A stretch of 39,183 nucleotides of DNA from an uncultured Clostridia bacterium. GTDB lineage: Bacteria; Bacillota; Clostridia; Oscillospirales; Oscillospiraceae. Positions 1-7,581 of the stretch are shown piece by piece. The DNA lies in NCBI GenBank assembly GCA_937858235.1, contig CALLZZ010000303.1, forward strand, positions 1 through 39,183. The letters run 5' to 3'. The notes under the pieces were generated by a model. It saw only the letters and a list, made by a program, of their open reading frames with translations, did not search any database and was not told where the DNA came from. How positions within the stretch are numbered: the first letter of the stretch is position 1; the number at the start of each line of letters is the position of its first letter. A program made the translations under genes and the position numbers.

Positions 1-230
1 ATGAGTTAAATGAACTTGAAAATCTTGTTCGGATGCGCCCAGAGGCGTTGACGCTTGCAGATGGCGTAATGCTTGAACAGGTATTGCGCGCAAAGGCAGA
101 CGAATTGAATCGAATATTCCAGATTGGCACATGGACGCCAAGGAAAATTGATAAAATCCTTTGGGCCTATCGTGAAAAGAATGAAAATTCGCCTTCTTTG
201 AATAAAAAGTTAAAATTTGAAATTACATAA
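1..230 (+). CDS. C-terminal end of an unrecognised protein (cut by left edge)
   Basis: The frame is open from base 3 to the TAA at 228-230, giving about 75 residues with the start outside the window. An ATG at 33 exists but has no ribosome binding site, and the frame upstream of it is open with plausible protein sequence, so it is read as internal. The tail is charged and helical, with the segment TWTPRKIDKILWAYRE near the end. I do not recognise the family. It lies upstream of, and in the same orientation as, the AT-rich cassette that follows. Confidence 0.55.
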   Translation, partial: ELNELENLVRMRPEALTLADGVMLEQVLRAKADELNRIFQIGTWTPRKIDKILWAYREKNENSPSLNKKLKFEIT

Positions 231-315
231 CAAAAATCGGTTTTAAGTTCACTTTTTTGGGAAAGAGAAGTATTGAAAAATTGTTGCAAAACAAAGAAAG
301 GAGCACTAATTAATT

Positions 316-708
316 ATGAAAACCGTTTCTAATTTAAATGAATTAATCACGAACATCCAAACTTTAGATGGATACCTCAATGCTCAAGTTGATCCGGAAT
401 ATGATTTTGCCCTTAACTTAATCAAAAACGGAACTTGCTTTGTTGCGATGGAAGATTCCAGCGTTTATAGATTTTATCCCAGTAGATTCATTGGTTACGC
501 TGACAATTCAATGGACGCTCATTTGAACAACGTGGAAAAAGACGGGAAAGAGACTAATCCGGCTATATCAAAAATTTTGGGTGCCAAACCTTCGATTAAT
601 TCTATCTTAAATAAGGAATATGCAAGATACTGCGAAACATTGGGCTTTGAGCCACGTGATAAAGGCGCATTTGGAAGCGAAAGAAAGTTCTGGGTAATAG
701 AAAAATGA
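316..708 (+). CDS. Hypothetical protein, 130 aa
   Basis: A 130-residue soluble protein with no signal peptide or membrane segment. AGGAG at about 299-303 precedes the ATG by some 12 nt, slightly far but the only good site. The sequence is mixed alpha/beta, with an aromatic middle (SSVYRFYPSRFIGYAD) and a C-terminus containing YCETLGFEPRDKGAFG. I do not recognise a family. Its stop is 18 nt before the start of the metallopeptidase-like gene at 727, so the two are probably co-transcribed and may act together. The region is visibly richer in A+T than the conjugation genes to the right. Confidence 0.7.
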   Translation: MKTVSNLNELITNIQTLDGYLNAQVDPEYDFALNLIKNGTCFVAMEDSSVYRFYPSRFIGYADNSMDAHLNNVEKDGKETNPAISKILGAKPSINSILNKEYARYCETLGFEPRDKGAFGSERKFWVIEK

Positions 709-726
709 TTAACAGGAGCAAACACG

Positions 727-1911
727 ATGTACGACTTAGATAAAATACTTGATGAAGTACGCACAAAGTACTATGCGTCAACGACTTTACCGCGCCCTAA
801 TATCTTATGGTCTGATGAACACTGGACAGCCATCAATGGCAAATACGATTTATATAATAATCAGATTACTATTAGCCGGGCATTAAATAGTAATGACATT
901 TCTTATGAAGCTTTGGCATCCGTAGTTTATCACGAAAGCTTGCACCAGGATTTTGCAGACCATGACCGCAAATTTATGCTGAGGGCAAATAGATTTCCTA
1001 ATTACAAGACATATTCAAAAGAGCTGGATGAATACCTTAGCGATTACTCACTTAACTTGGAATATGACAAAATAACAGCTGATTATTCAAAAGGTAAAAA
1101 CGAGGTGGTTTTTGTTATCATTCCTTATCTGGAAGATTTTCAAAACGCCTTTACTTTTTATGATGGGAACATTTATATTGACACAGAAGCAGAAATTTCA
1201 AATGTTTCAAAAAGCAACTTGACAATCTTTCTGGTAGACAACGGAGAAAAATACCATATTGTTGCTTGGGCGGAAAATGCAGAGTTTTTTAAGTTTCAGA
1301 AGCAGATACTTCATGGCGATTTCGGAGGGCTTGACTTTTCTTATAGAATTTGGACTTTGAGGGATAATGTAAAAATTCTTTTTAACACAACATGTACCTA
1401 TGCTATTGGGAAAAAAGCGTTTCCTGTTTCTTTAGAGGCTGACAAGTTTATCATATATGATATTACATCAGATGTAATACAAGAAGATTTAAAATATGTA
1501 AACTCATATTGCGAGGGGTTTTATGAGTTGGGAATGGCTCCTTTCGCAATAGAGATAGCCGCACCATATCTGCAGCTTGCATATAAGGAGTTGTATGCAA
1601 TAGCTGTCAATGAGGTTGGGTTTCGGGGAGTATGGGCGGCAAATGCACTTTGCAAAATGGATTTGAATTATGATACGCTTTTTAATAGAGCTGATGCTCT
1701 GAGGGATAGCGGACTTATTACATTGGCTTATCATGAAATGAAAAAGGCGTATTCTTTGGCAAGTAAAAATTCTAACTGTGCCGTAGAATTAATTAAATTA
1801 TGTGCTATGGTATCAGATTTCTCTCTCGGCAATCAGTTGATTAAAGAACTCTCTGGTTCGATTGCTGTAGATGAATATCTTGCCAACAGTATTGCCCATC
1901 TTCAAAAGTAA
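727..1911 (+). CDS. Predicted zinc metallopeptidase (HExxH) with helical C-terminal region, 394 aa
   Basis: Residues 68-83 contain YHESLHQDFADHDRKF, an HExxH motif (H69, E70, H73) followed six residues later by H79, the arrangement seen in SprT-like and M48/DUF45-like gluzincins. The stretch before it, with NGKYDLYNNQITIS and a run ending in ALASVVYHE, resembles the beta-hairpin and active-site helix of those families. The middle is beta-rich. The last 130 residues look like tandem helices of TPR type. No signal peptide is present, so it should act in the cytosol. The start follows AGGAG with about 9 nt spacing. The peptidase activity is inferred from the motif alone. It could cleave a partner from the same cassette, but no substrate can be read from sequence. 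Confidence 0.72.
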   Translation: MYDLDKILDEVRTKYYASTTLPRPNILWSDEHWTAINGKYDLYNNQITISRALNSNDISYEALASVVYHESLHQDFADHDRKFMLRANRFPNYKTYSKELDEYLSDYSLNLEYDKITADYSKGKNEVVFVIIPYLEDFQNAFTFYDGNIYIDTEAEISNVSKSNLTIFLVDNGEKYHIVAWAENAEFFKFQKQILHGDFGGLDFSYRIWTLRDNVKILFNTTCTYAIGKKAFPVSLEADKFIIYDITSDVIQEDLKYVNSYCEGFYELGMAPFAIEIAAPYLQLAYKELYAIAVNEVGFRGVWAANALCKMDLNYDTLFNRADALRDSGLITLAYHEMKKAYSLASKNSNCAVELIKLCAMVSDFSLGNQLIKELSGSIAVDEYLANSIAHLQK

Positions 1912-1983
1912 AGGCATTGTATAATTCAGCGACGTTAAAGAAGTAGATAAATAATGGTTCATAACAAAAGCGGAGGTGTGTTA

Positions 1984-3021
1984 ATGCCGTTTACTATTGT
2001 CCGTCAAGATATAACAAAACTGAAAGTTGACGCCATCGTCAACGCAGCTAACACCGAATTGCAAATGGGCGGCGGGGTCTGCGGAGCGATATTTAAAGCA
2101 GCGGGAACAACGCAGCTTCAATCTGCCTGCGATAAACTCGCACCGATAAAGACTGGTGAGGCCGTTATCACGCCAGGTTTTGATCTTTCGGCGAAGTTTG
2201 TCATTCATGCGGCGGGTCCGGTTTATCGACAGTGGAATGAGGCGAAGAATGCGCAAGAGCTCCGTGCTGCATACACAAATTCACTGAAACGCGCCGTTGA
2301 AAATAATTGTGAAAGCATAGCATTTCCGTTAATTTCAAGCGGCATATATGGCTATCCAAAGGATAAAGCACTAAAAGTAGCTACCTCGGCTATTCAGGAC
2401 TTTCTATCTGACCATGACATTGATGTGGCTCTTGTGGTATTTGATAAATCGGCGTTTAACATAAGCTGCGAACTGCTTGGTGAGGTGGACAGCTATATTG
2501 ACGAGTACTACGCCGATGCGCATCCGCGCCAAACTCAACGGCGGGAACTGCTTGATGTGGAGCTGGAAGCCTTAGAGGAAGCCGATGAAAGCGCAAGTAA
2601 GTACAACGGACCTTTTTTAAAAGATCTGCTTGCTCCGTCCGTTGGCGCCCCTGCTCCACTCGACGATTTGGTCGGCAACCTTGATGAGCCGTTCTCGAAG
2701 ACGTTGCTCCGCTTGATTGATGCCAAGGGTAAGACGGATGTGGAAGTCTATAAACGGGCAAACCTTGACCGCAAGCTATTCTCTAAAATTAGGAGCAACA
2801 AAGGCTATATGCCCAGCAAGCGCACAGCAATTGCCCTTGCCGTGGCGCTGGAGTTATCCCTTGACGAAACCGATGACCTTTTAAAGCGTGCAGGATATGC
2901 ACTTTCTCACGCTGTTAAGTTTGACGTGATTGTGGAGTATTTTATCACAAACGGCAAGTATGATGTTTTTGAGATAAACGAAGTGCTGTTCGAATACGAT
3001 CAGCCGCTGCTGGGAGGCTGA
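1984..3021 (+). CDS. Macro domain protein with C-terminal HTH-like domain, 345 aa
   Basis: Residues 1-170 are a clear macro domain. DAIVNAANTEL carries the conserved ADP-ribose-contacting Asn, GGGVCGAIFKAAG is the glycine-rich loop, and PLISSGIYGYPKDKA is the diphosphate loop. Such domains bind or hydrolyse ADP-ribose derivatives. The last 110 residues (from about LDDLVGN) are all-helical. They include KLFSKIRSNKGYMPSKR and a following LELSLDETDDLLKRAGY, which resembles an XRE-like HTH. The start at 1984 is chosen over an upstream ATG at 1954 because GGAGGT sits 6 nt before it and MPFTIVRQD is a usual macro start. The stop is 4 nt before the EcsC gene, so the two are translationally close. 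The macro call is firm; the HTH call is inference. Confidence 0.9.
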   Translation: MPFTIVRQDITKLKVDAIVNAANTELQMGGGVCGAIFKAAGTTQLQSACDKLAPIKTGEAVITPGFDLSAKFVIHAAGPVYRQWNEAKNAQELRAAYTNSLKRAVENNCESIAFPLISSGIYGYPKDKALKVATSAIQDFLSDHDIDVALVVFDKSAFNISCELLGEVDSYIDEYYADAHPRQTQRRELLDVELEALEEADESASKYNGPFLKDLLAPSVGAPAPLDDLVGNLDEPFSKTLLRLIDAKGKTDVEVYKRANLDRKLFSKIRSNKGYMPSKRTAIALAVALELSLDETDDLLKRAGYALSHAVKFDVIVEYFITNGKYDVFEINEVLFEYDQPLLGG

Positions 3022-3025
3022 TGCA

Positions 3026-4105
3026 ATGAAACAAAATCTTCCTATTCCTAAACCAATCATTGATACTAAAGAAGCAAACGCCCTCGATACACTGACGGAG
3101 CGTTATAATAAACTAATTGAACCGAGCAAAGTATCAAAAAAATTGAAAGAGGTCGGCTCGAAAGTTGAAGAAATTATCCCCAGCAAAGTTAAATCTTTAG
3201 GGAGCGGCGTATCCTCAGCTATATCAGAACAGGAAATATACCGACAGGCTCTTGAACTGATTGCTAAAGGATTTAAGTACGTTGAAGAGATGGCTGCTAA
3301 AACTTCAATTAGTGAACAGGCAATTATATCAAAAGTAAATAAAGCAACACCAAATATCTCTATCTCTGACTTTGAGGACATTTGCTTTGCACGTAGCTAC
3401 AATATATCAAAACTGGTATCCTCATATAAAACTCAAGACTTCTTTATTGCTTTTGCAGAGGGCGGCGCAACAGGTTTTTTCGGCTTTGCAGGAATACCTT
3501 TCAACTTAGTCCTGAGTACATTTATTTACTTTAGAGCCGTACAATCGATAGCAATGTATTACGGCTACGATGTAAAGAATAGCGCTGAAGAATTAGTAAT
3601 TGCAAGCGAAGTCTTTACAAAAGCATTAAGCCCGACTCAACAAGATGTAAATAACGAATTGACAGCTACAATCAGTAAAGTAATGCTAATGAGTCAAGCT
3701 TCTATGATTAAACAAACGGCCCAAAAGACTTGGTCTGATATGGCCTCAAAAGGCGGCATTCCTCTTTTGATGACACAAATGAGAGCCTTGGCATATAAAT
3801 CTGCACAAACAGCACTCGATAAAGCGGGGCAAAAGGGGCTTGAAAATAGTCTGTTCAGAGAGGTGTTTGAACAAATTGGCAAGAAACTTACAAAAGAGGT
3901 TATAAAAAAGGGAGTTCCCTTTGTTTCGGCAATAATGGGTGCATTTATAGATGCGGCACAAATGAAAAAGGTATTAGACTACGCTGACGTGTTTTATCAG
4001 AAACGATTCATTTTAGAAAAAGAAAACCGCATCATGGAGATTAGCGGTGAAGACTGTATCATTATTGATACCGACATAATTGTAAACGAGAACAAAACCG
4101 ATTAA
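3026..4105 (+). CDS. EcsC family protein, 359 aa
   Basis: The central and C-terminal part matches the EcsC family. It has a glycine-rich hydrophobic stretch (AEGGATGFFGFAGIPFN, about residues 147-163), then FRAVQSIAMYYGYD, and near the end KGVPFVSAIMGAFIDAAQMKKV. EcsC proteins are peripheral or membrane-inserting proteins of poorly known function, originally named from an ABC transporter locus in Bacillus. The first 120 residues are charged and probably coiled. GGGAGG at 3012-3017 precedes the ATG at good spacing. It follows the macro gene by 4 nt and precedes the VWA gene by 82 nt. In such cassettes it may deliver a membrane effect, but that is inference. Confidence 0.85.
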   Translation: MKQNLPIPKPIIDTKEANALDTLTERYNKLIEPSKVSKKLKEVGSKVEEIIPSKVKSLGSGVSSAISEQEIYRQALELIAKGFKYVEEMAAKTSISEQAIISKVNKATPNISISDFEDICFARSYNISKLVSSYKTQDFFIAFAEGGATGFFGFAGIPFNLVLSTFIYFRAVQSIAMYYGYDVKNSAEELVIASEVFTKALSPTQQDVNNELTATISKVMLMSQASMIKQTAQKTWSDMASKGGIPLLMTQMRALAYKSAQTALDKAGQKGLENSLFREVFEQIGKKLTKEVIKKGVPFVSAIMGAFIDAAQMKKVLDYADVFYQKRFILEKENRIMEISGEDCIIIDTDIIVNENKTD

Positions 4106-4150
4106 AATTGTCGCTTTCGAAGTGACCTCTCGCCTCGCTGGAGCTGTTAT

Positions 4151-4179
4151 CCTTAAGTCATAAACAGAACTTAAGGAGG
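4151..4179 (+). promoter_or_regulatory. Hairpin covering the ribosome binding site of the VWA gene
   Basis: CCTTAAGT (4151-4158) and ACTTAAGG (4169-4176) are a perfect 8-bp inverted repeat with a 10-nt loop. The right arm contains the first part of the AAGGAGG Shine-Dalgarno sequence (4173-4179) for the ATG at 4188. In RNA the stem would hide the ribosome site, which suggests translational control of the VWA gene separate from the upstream genes. A second 7-bp stem lies just upstream (GTCGCTT TCG AAGTGAC, about 4110-4126). Confidence 0.5.
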
Positions 4180-4187
4180 ACACGGAA

Positions 4188-4844
4188 ATGAAAAAGGGAT
4201 TAACAGAGCTGGTTTTTATACTGGACAAAAGCGGATCAATGAGTGGTTTGGAAAGAGACACGATCGGCGGCTATAATTCCATGCTTGAAAAGCAAAAGGC
4301 GGTTGAGGGTGAATGTCGCATTACTACGGTGTTATTTGATAATAACTACGAGCTGCTTCATGACCGCATTGATATTAGGGCTGTCAATCCAATTACTGAG
4401 AAGGAGTATCAGGTGGGCGGTTCCACAGCGCTTCTTGATGCCATCGGCAGGACGATTCATAAAATCGGCAATGCACAAAAGAACACAGCCGACGACTATC
4501 GAGCTGAAAAGGTGATGTTCGTAATTATTACCGACGGCGAGGAAAACGCAAGCCGCGAATATTCCGCCGATAAGATAAAAGCACAGATTGAGCGGCAACA
4601 GACAAAATACGGCTGGGAGTTTATCTTTCTCGGTGCAAACATCGACGCTGTACAAACTGCGGGGCGGTTCGGAATTGCCCCAGATAGAGCTGTTGACTAT
4701 CTGGCGGACAGCGCGGGAACGGAATTAAATTTTAAAGTAATGAGCGCTGCCGTATCGACATTTCGGGAAAAAGGAACCGTCGACGAAGCGTGCTTTGAAG
4801 ACATTCGTAAGGATGTACAGCGCAGAGGAAAACGGGAAAGGTAA
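4188..4844 (+). CDS. VWA domain protein with intact MIDAS motif, 218 aa
   Basis: A single von Willebrand A domain fills the protein. DKSGSMSG near residue 14 is the DxSxS metal-binding motif, the Thr is in VGGSTALLDAIG, and VIITDGEEN supplies the later Asp. This is the TerY-like cytosolic type of VWA protein, which usually acts as a protein-docking module rather than an enzyme. GGAGG precedes the ATG by 8 nt. The stop overlaps the next start (TAATG), so translation is coupled to the nuclease-like gene. Its place next to macro and EcsC genes suggests it scaffolds or senses for the cassette; that is inference. Confidence 0.9.
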   Translation: MKKGLTELVFILDKSGSMSGLERDTIGGYNSMLEKQKAVEGECRITTVLFDNNYELLHDRIDIRAVNPITEKEYQVGGSTALLDAIGRTIHKIGNAQKNTADDYRAEKVMFVIITDGEENASREYSADKIKAQIERQQTKYGWEFIFLGANIDAVQTAGRFGIAPDRAVDYLADSAGTELNFKVMSAAVSTFREKGTVDEACFEDIRKDVQRRGKRER

Positions 4845-5494
4845 TGAATAATATTAGGCATTCTGGAAGGAGTGGCATAGAAGAAAAAATGAAACGTGAA
4901 CAAACCGTGTTGACCGGTAATGAGAATTTTGAAATGCATGGTATCGCACAGGATGCCAATATATCAGATTTTTGGGCATGGTCCATGTCACGACTGCTCG
5001 CAGACGGACCTCGTGGCGATCTTGCAGAATTTATTGTTCGATTAGCTCTTGGTGAAAGCATAACCATTCCAAAAAGAGGATGGGGTGAATGTGATATTAT
5101 CCACCGAGGAAAACGAATTGAAGTAAAGTGTTCCTCCGTAATTCAAGAGTGGGAACGAGACCATCCTTCTCGTCCGGTATTTTCGATTCGTCCAACATAT
5201 GCGTCCGACATTGCGGAAGGTGTGGAAGGTGGCTATCGTTATGTCGGTCGACAAAGCAACGATCTTTGTAGGCGCTCGGATGCATATGTTTTTTGCCTTT
5301 TTTCCAATCCCAATCGCCAGACTGCTAATCCGCTAAAATTAGAACAGTGGACTTTTTATGTTGCATCCACTAATACTATCAACAAGGAGCTTGGACGCAG
5401 AAAAACGGTTTCTCTCCCAACTCTTGAAAAAATAGGCTCAATTAAGTGCGATTTTCCAAAGATTCGTTTGGCAGTACAATCTGTCTTGGCATAA
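4844..5494 (+). CDS. Predicted PD-(D/E)XK nuclease-like protein, 216 aa
   Basis: GECDIIHRGKRIEVKCSS (about residues 84-101) has the D-x(n)-ExK core of the PD-(D/E)XK nuclease fold, on a beta-hairpin as expected. Upstream, RGDLAEFIVRLALG forms the helix that usually carries an extra acidic residue. Downstream, RRSDAYVFCLF looks like the next core strand. The start at 4844 overlaps the VWA stop. An in-frame ATG at 4889 is possible, but the GGAAGGAG at 4865-4872 lies 16 nt away, too far to prefer it. No partner methyltransferase is adjacent. It may be a DNA-cleaving effector of this cassette or a lone restriction-like enzyme. Family-level assignment is inference from the motif. Confidence 0.65.
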   Translation: MNNIRHSGRSGIEEKMKREQTVLTGNENFEMHGIAQDANISDFWAWSMSRLLADGPRGDLAEFIVRLALGESITIPKRGWGECDIIHRGKRIEVKCSSVIQEWERDHPSRPVFSIRPTYASDIAEGVEGGYRYVGRQSNDLCRRSDAYVFCLFSNPNRQTANPLKLEQWTFYVASTNTINKELGRRKTVSLPTLEKIGSIKCDFPKIRLAVQSVLA

Positions 5495-5592
5495 TGGACA
5501 TTATGCTTGTAACAAAAATTGAAGCTGGCCTTTCGTATGAAATCTACTCGGTCCATGCTTCATTTTTGAATATAGCATATTTATTCTGTTTC

Positions 5593-6579
5593 TTATTCGT
5601 GTGCACACTTTGTATTCAGAATTTTTAGGTCAGATGATTCGGTTGGCTGTTGGAGATCATTTGGGTTTTTGACGATGGTATGCTTATGTGAAATACAGTT
5701 TCTACCGTTCTTCTTGGCATAATACAGTTCCTTATCTGCACGATTATAATAATCGTTTATCGTGTCTTGTTTGTCCGGGATACTTATTTCAATGCCTATG
5801 CTGACAGATAAGCATTGATTGGCACAGGATTTCACCTTCAGTTGCGAGAGCGAAGCGAGAAGATTTTGTGCCATATTTATGACTTTTTCATCTTCGGTAT
5901 CCTGAATAAAAATCAAAAATTCATCCCCGCCGATTCGTCCGATAATATCACTTTCCCTTTTAAAGCAACTTTTCATCTGAAGGGCAACCTGCTGTAGTAT
6001 ATGGTCACCCTTTAAATGACCTAATGTATCGTTATAGCTTTTAAAATAGTCTATATCGATCAGAAGCACCCCAACGAGTTTTCTTTCACGCTTGCAGATG
6101 TTTAAAGCTGTGGAGAGTGTTTGTTCCAGACCCTTTCGATTAAACAGTTGTGTTAAATGATCCGTAGTTGCTTCCAGTGCCAAAGCACTCATTGTTTTAT
6201 ATTCACAAAGTAACATATGAATAAAATTTCGGGCTATTCTCACAGAAACTAAAAGTGTAGATATGTTGCAGAGTAACATCAGTAAAAACTCTTTGAGATA
6301 TATTTTCCCTAAGCAAAATTCAATTGTTATATAAGCGGTCACAATTACAAATATTAGTACAATTCTTTGCCACGTAAGAACAAATAATATGGATAGTAAA
6401 ATAAAAGCTATTGATCCAAAAACTGCGATTCGGATCACTGCAGATTCTGCTCCAAATGATGGAACCAGCAACAGAATAGCAACTGCAATAATAAGCAATA
6501 CCGACATTGCAATGCGCTGCTTATTATAGTATTGTATTTTTTTCTTGACTTGTTTATCGTCAAAGCATTGTATTTTCAT
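5593..6579 (-). CDS. Membrane-bound GGDEF diguanylate cyclase, 328 aa
   Basis: The first 125 residues hold about four hydrophobic segments. A GGDEF domain follows, with the exact motif GRIGGDEF (GGDEF at residues 217-221), DIDYFKSYND upstream and a C-terminal YYAKKNGRN. RESD at 208-211 matches the RxxD inhibitory site, so product feedback is likely. The enzyme would make cyclic di-GMP at the inner face of the membrane. The start at 6579 is chosen because GAGGAA sits just upstream; an ATG 13 codons earlier has no ribosome site. It follows the 82-aa gene in the same operon. A c-di-GMP enzyme on a conjugative element could influence adhesion or mating, but the sequence does not show this. Confidence 0.92.
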   Translation of the reverse strand: MKIQCFDDKQVKKKIQYYNKQRIAMSVLLIIAVAILLLVPSFGAESAVIRIAVFGSIAFILLSILFVLTWQRIVLIFVIVTAYITIEFCLGKIYLKEFLLMLLCNISTLLVSVRIARNFIHMLLCEYKTMSALALEATTDHLTQLFNRKGLEQTLSTALNICKRERKLVGVLLIDIDYFKSYNDTLGHLKGDHILQQVALQMKSCFKRESDIIGRIGGDEFLIFIQDTEDEKVINMAQNLLASLSQLKVKSCANQCLSVSIGIEISIPDKQDTINDYYNRADKELYYAKKNGRNCISHKHTIVKNPNDLQQPTESSDLKILNTKCAHE

Positions 6580-6628
6580 AGCATTCCTCGAAATATTTAA
6601 AAACTTTTCTTGAAGCATCTATACGTGC

Positions 6629-6877
6629 TTATTTGATCAGAGCATCATTGGGGATGCCAAACTGAGCGCGATAATTTAGGTGCTCCTGTTCCAGACGTTT
6701 CCATTCCATATCTGCAGTATGGAATTCAGACAAAGCTTTTTCCATTTCCGGTGAATCATATGGAATTTTTTTCTCCACCAATCGGCGAACCTTCTCTCTT
6801 CTCCTTTCTACAGTAATGCCTAATGTATATAATTTGCTTGCCTGCTTAATCAGTTTTCTTTTTTCAGTTGGTGTCAT
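6629..6877 (-). CDS. Small charged helical protein, 82 aa
   Basis: The protein is almost entirely helical and rich in Lys, Arg and Glu (for example TVERRREKVRRLVEKK), with no cysteines or membrane segment. GAGGGA precedes the ATG at 6 nt spacing. It is the first gene after a good promoter with an inverted repeat (6894-6948) and lies about 50 nt ahead of the GGDEF start, so the two form an operon. I do not recognise a family. The XRE gene is immediately upstream in the same orientation but is separated by a terminator. Confidence 0.7.
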   Translation of the reverse strand: MTPTEKRKLIKQASKLYTLGITVERRREKVRRLVEKKIPYDSPEMEKALSEFHTADMEWKRLEQEHLNYRAQFGIPNDALIK

Positions 6878-6893
6878 ACCTATCCCTCTTTAA

Positions 6894-6948
6894 TGTAACT
6901 TATAATTTTTATATGTATCATTATAGGTTACAATTTGCATAAAATCAA
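6894..6948 (-). promoter_or_regulatory. Promoter with overlapping operator for the 82-aa/GGDEF operon
   Basis: On the minus strand, TTGATT (6943-6948) and TATAAT (6920-6925) are separated by exactly 17 nt. An inverted repeat with 12 of 13 matching bases (6894-6906 and 6920-6932, TGTAAC/GTTACA outer arms) covers the -10 box. Similar TGTAA half-sites recur upstream of the neighbouring XRE gene, so that regulator is the likely binder. Repression would follow from blocking the -10 box. Confidence 0.65.
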
Positions 6949-6962
6949 GTTGAAGAAAGCAC

Positions 6963-6988
6963 AAAAAGAGCCTCCTTTCGGAGACTCT
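6963..6988 (-). terminator. Intrinsic terminator after the XRE gene
   Basis: Read on the minus strand, AGAGTCTCC GAAA GGAGGCTCT is followed by TTTTT. The stem is 9 bp with one G-T-type mismatch. It lies 18 nt beyond the stop of the XRE gene at 7006. Confidence 0.75.
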
Positions 6989-7005
6989 CATTGACTAAAT
7001 TAAAT

Positions 7006-7338
7006 TTATTCCTTTTCGGTAATATGGCGAACCAACACTTCTATCATTTCATTGACCATATCAATTTGATCCGGTTCCAGGTGCTTTAGCTGTTTGCCGA
7101 GTTGCTCCACGCTGTCAGGTATGACTGGATGTTCCAGAAGATCCCCTAAGAGATAATCAGCAGAAGTTCCAAGCACATTGCATATCTTCAGAAAAAGAGA
7201 AAAGCTGGGCAGGCTGCCGCCGCTTTCAATTCTGCGGATATGCACGGCGTTTACTCCGCACAGCTCCGAAAGCTGCTCAGAAGTTAATCCCTTGCTTTTA
7301 CGCAATTGGTTTATTCTCTTTCCCAATGCCTGCCGCAT
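7006..7338 (-). CDS. XRE-family transcriptional regulator, 110 aa
   Basis: An N-terminal HTH_3 domain spans about residues 5-62. KSKGLTSEQLSELCGVNAVH forms the helix pair and IRRIESGGSLPS the conserved end of the recognition region, followed by LLKICNVLGTSADYLLG as in many element repressors. The C-terminal 45 residues are helical and probably dimerise. GGAGGTGAG lies about 9 nt before the ATG. Upstream and downstream DNA holds several TGTAA half-sites, pointing to autoregulation and control of the 82-aa/GGDEF operon. It may be the element's maintenance or transfer repressor, but this is inferred from position. Confidence 0.9.
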   Translation of the reverse strand: MRQALGKRINQLRKSKGLTSEQLSELCGVNAVHIRRIESGGSLPSFSLFLKICNVLGTSADYLLGDLLEHPVIPDSVEQLGKQLKHLEPDQIDMVNEMIEVLVRHITEKE

Positions 7339-7581
7339 TCTATTCTCACCTCCATTTGTAACATTAAACTTTTATTTGTATATTTACAGTTTACAGAAGT
7401 AGTGTTTCCATAAATAGCGTCTTGCATATTACAGAAAAACATTTAAAGTTACACTTCTTCTTCCTCTGTAATAAATACTCTTAGAGTGAGAGGTTCTGGT
7501 GGGTCCATCATGAACCGCACCTGGGTTCAGCGGAAAGGCAGAAATCCCCCTTGGCGGAAAGTCCGTTTTGCCGCAGCTCGG
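7339..7581. promoter_or_regulatory. Intergenic region with repeated TGTAA half-sites
   Basis: This 243-nt gap separates the XRE gene from the HTH gene of the transfer module. Between 7357 and 7475 it contains TGTAACA (7357-7363), two adjacent TTTACAG units (7383-7396), TTACAG (7429-7434), TTACA (7449-7453) and TGTAAT (near 7467). All match the half-site in the promoter at 6894-6932. They are probably operators for the XRE protein. The right part (7490-7581) is GC-richer and belongs to the 3' flank of the HTH gene. I see no convincing gene. Confidence 0.45.
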
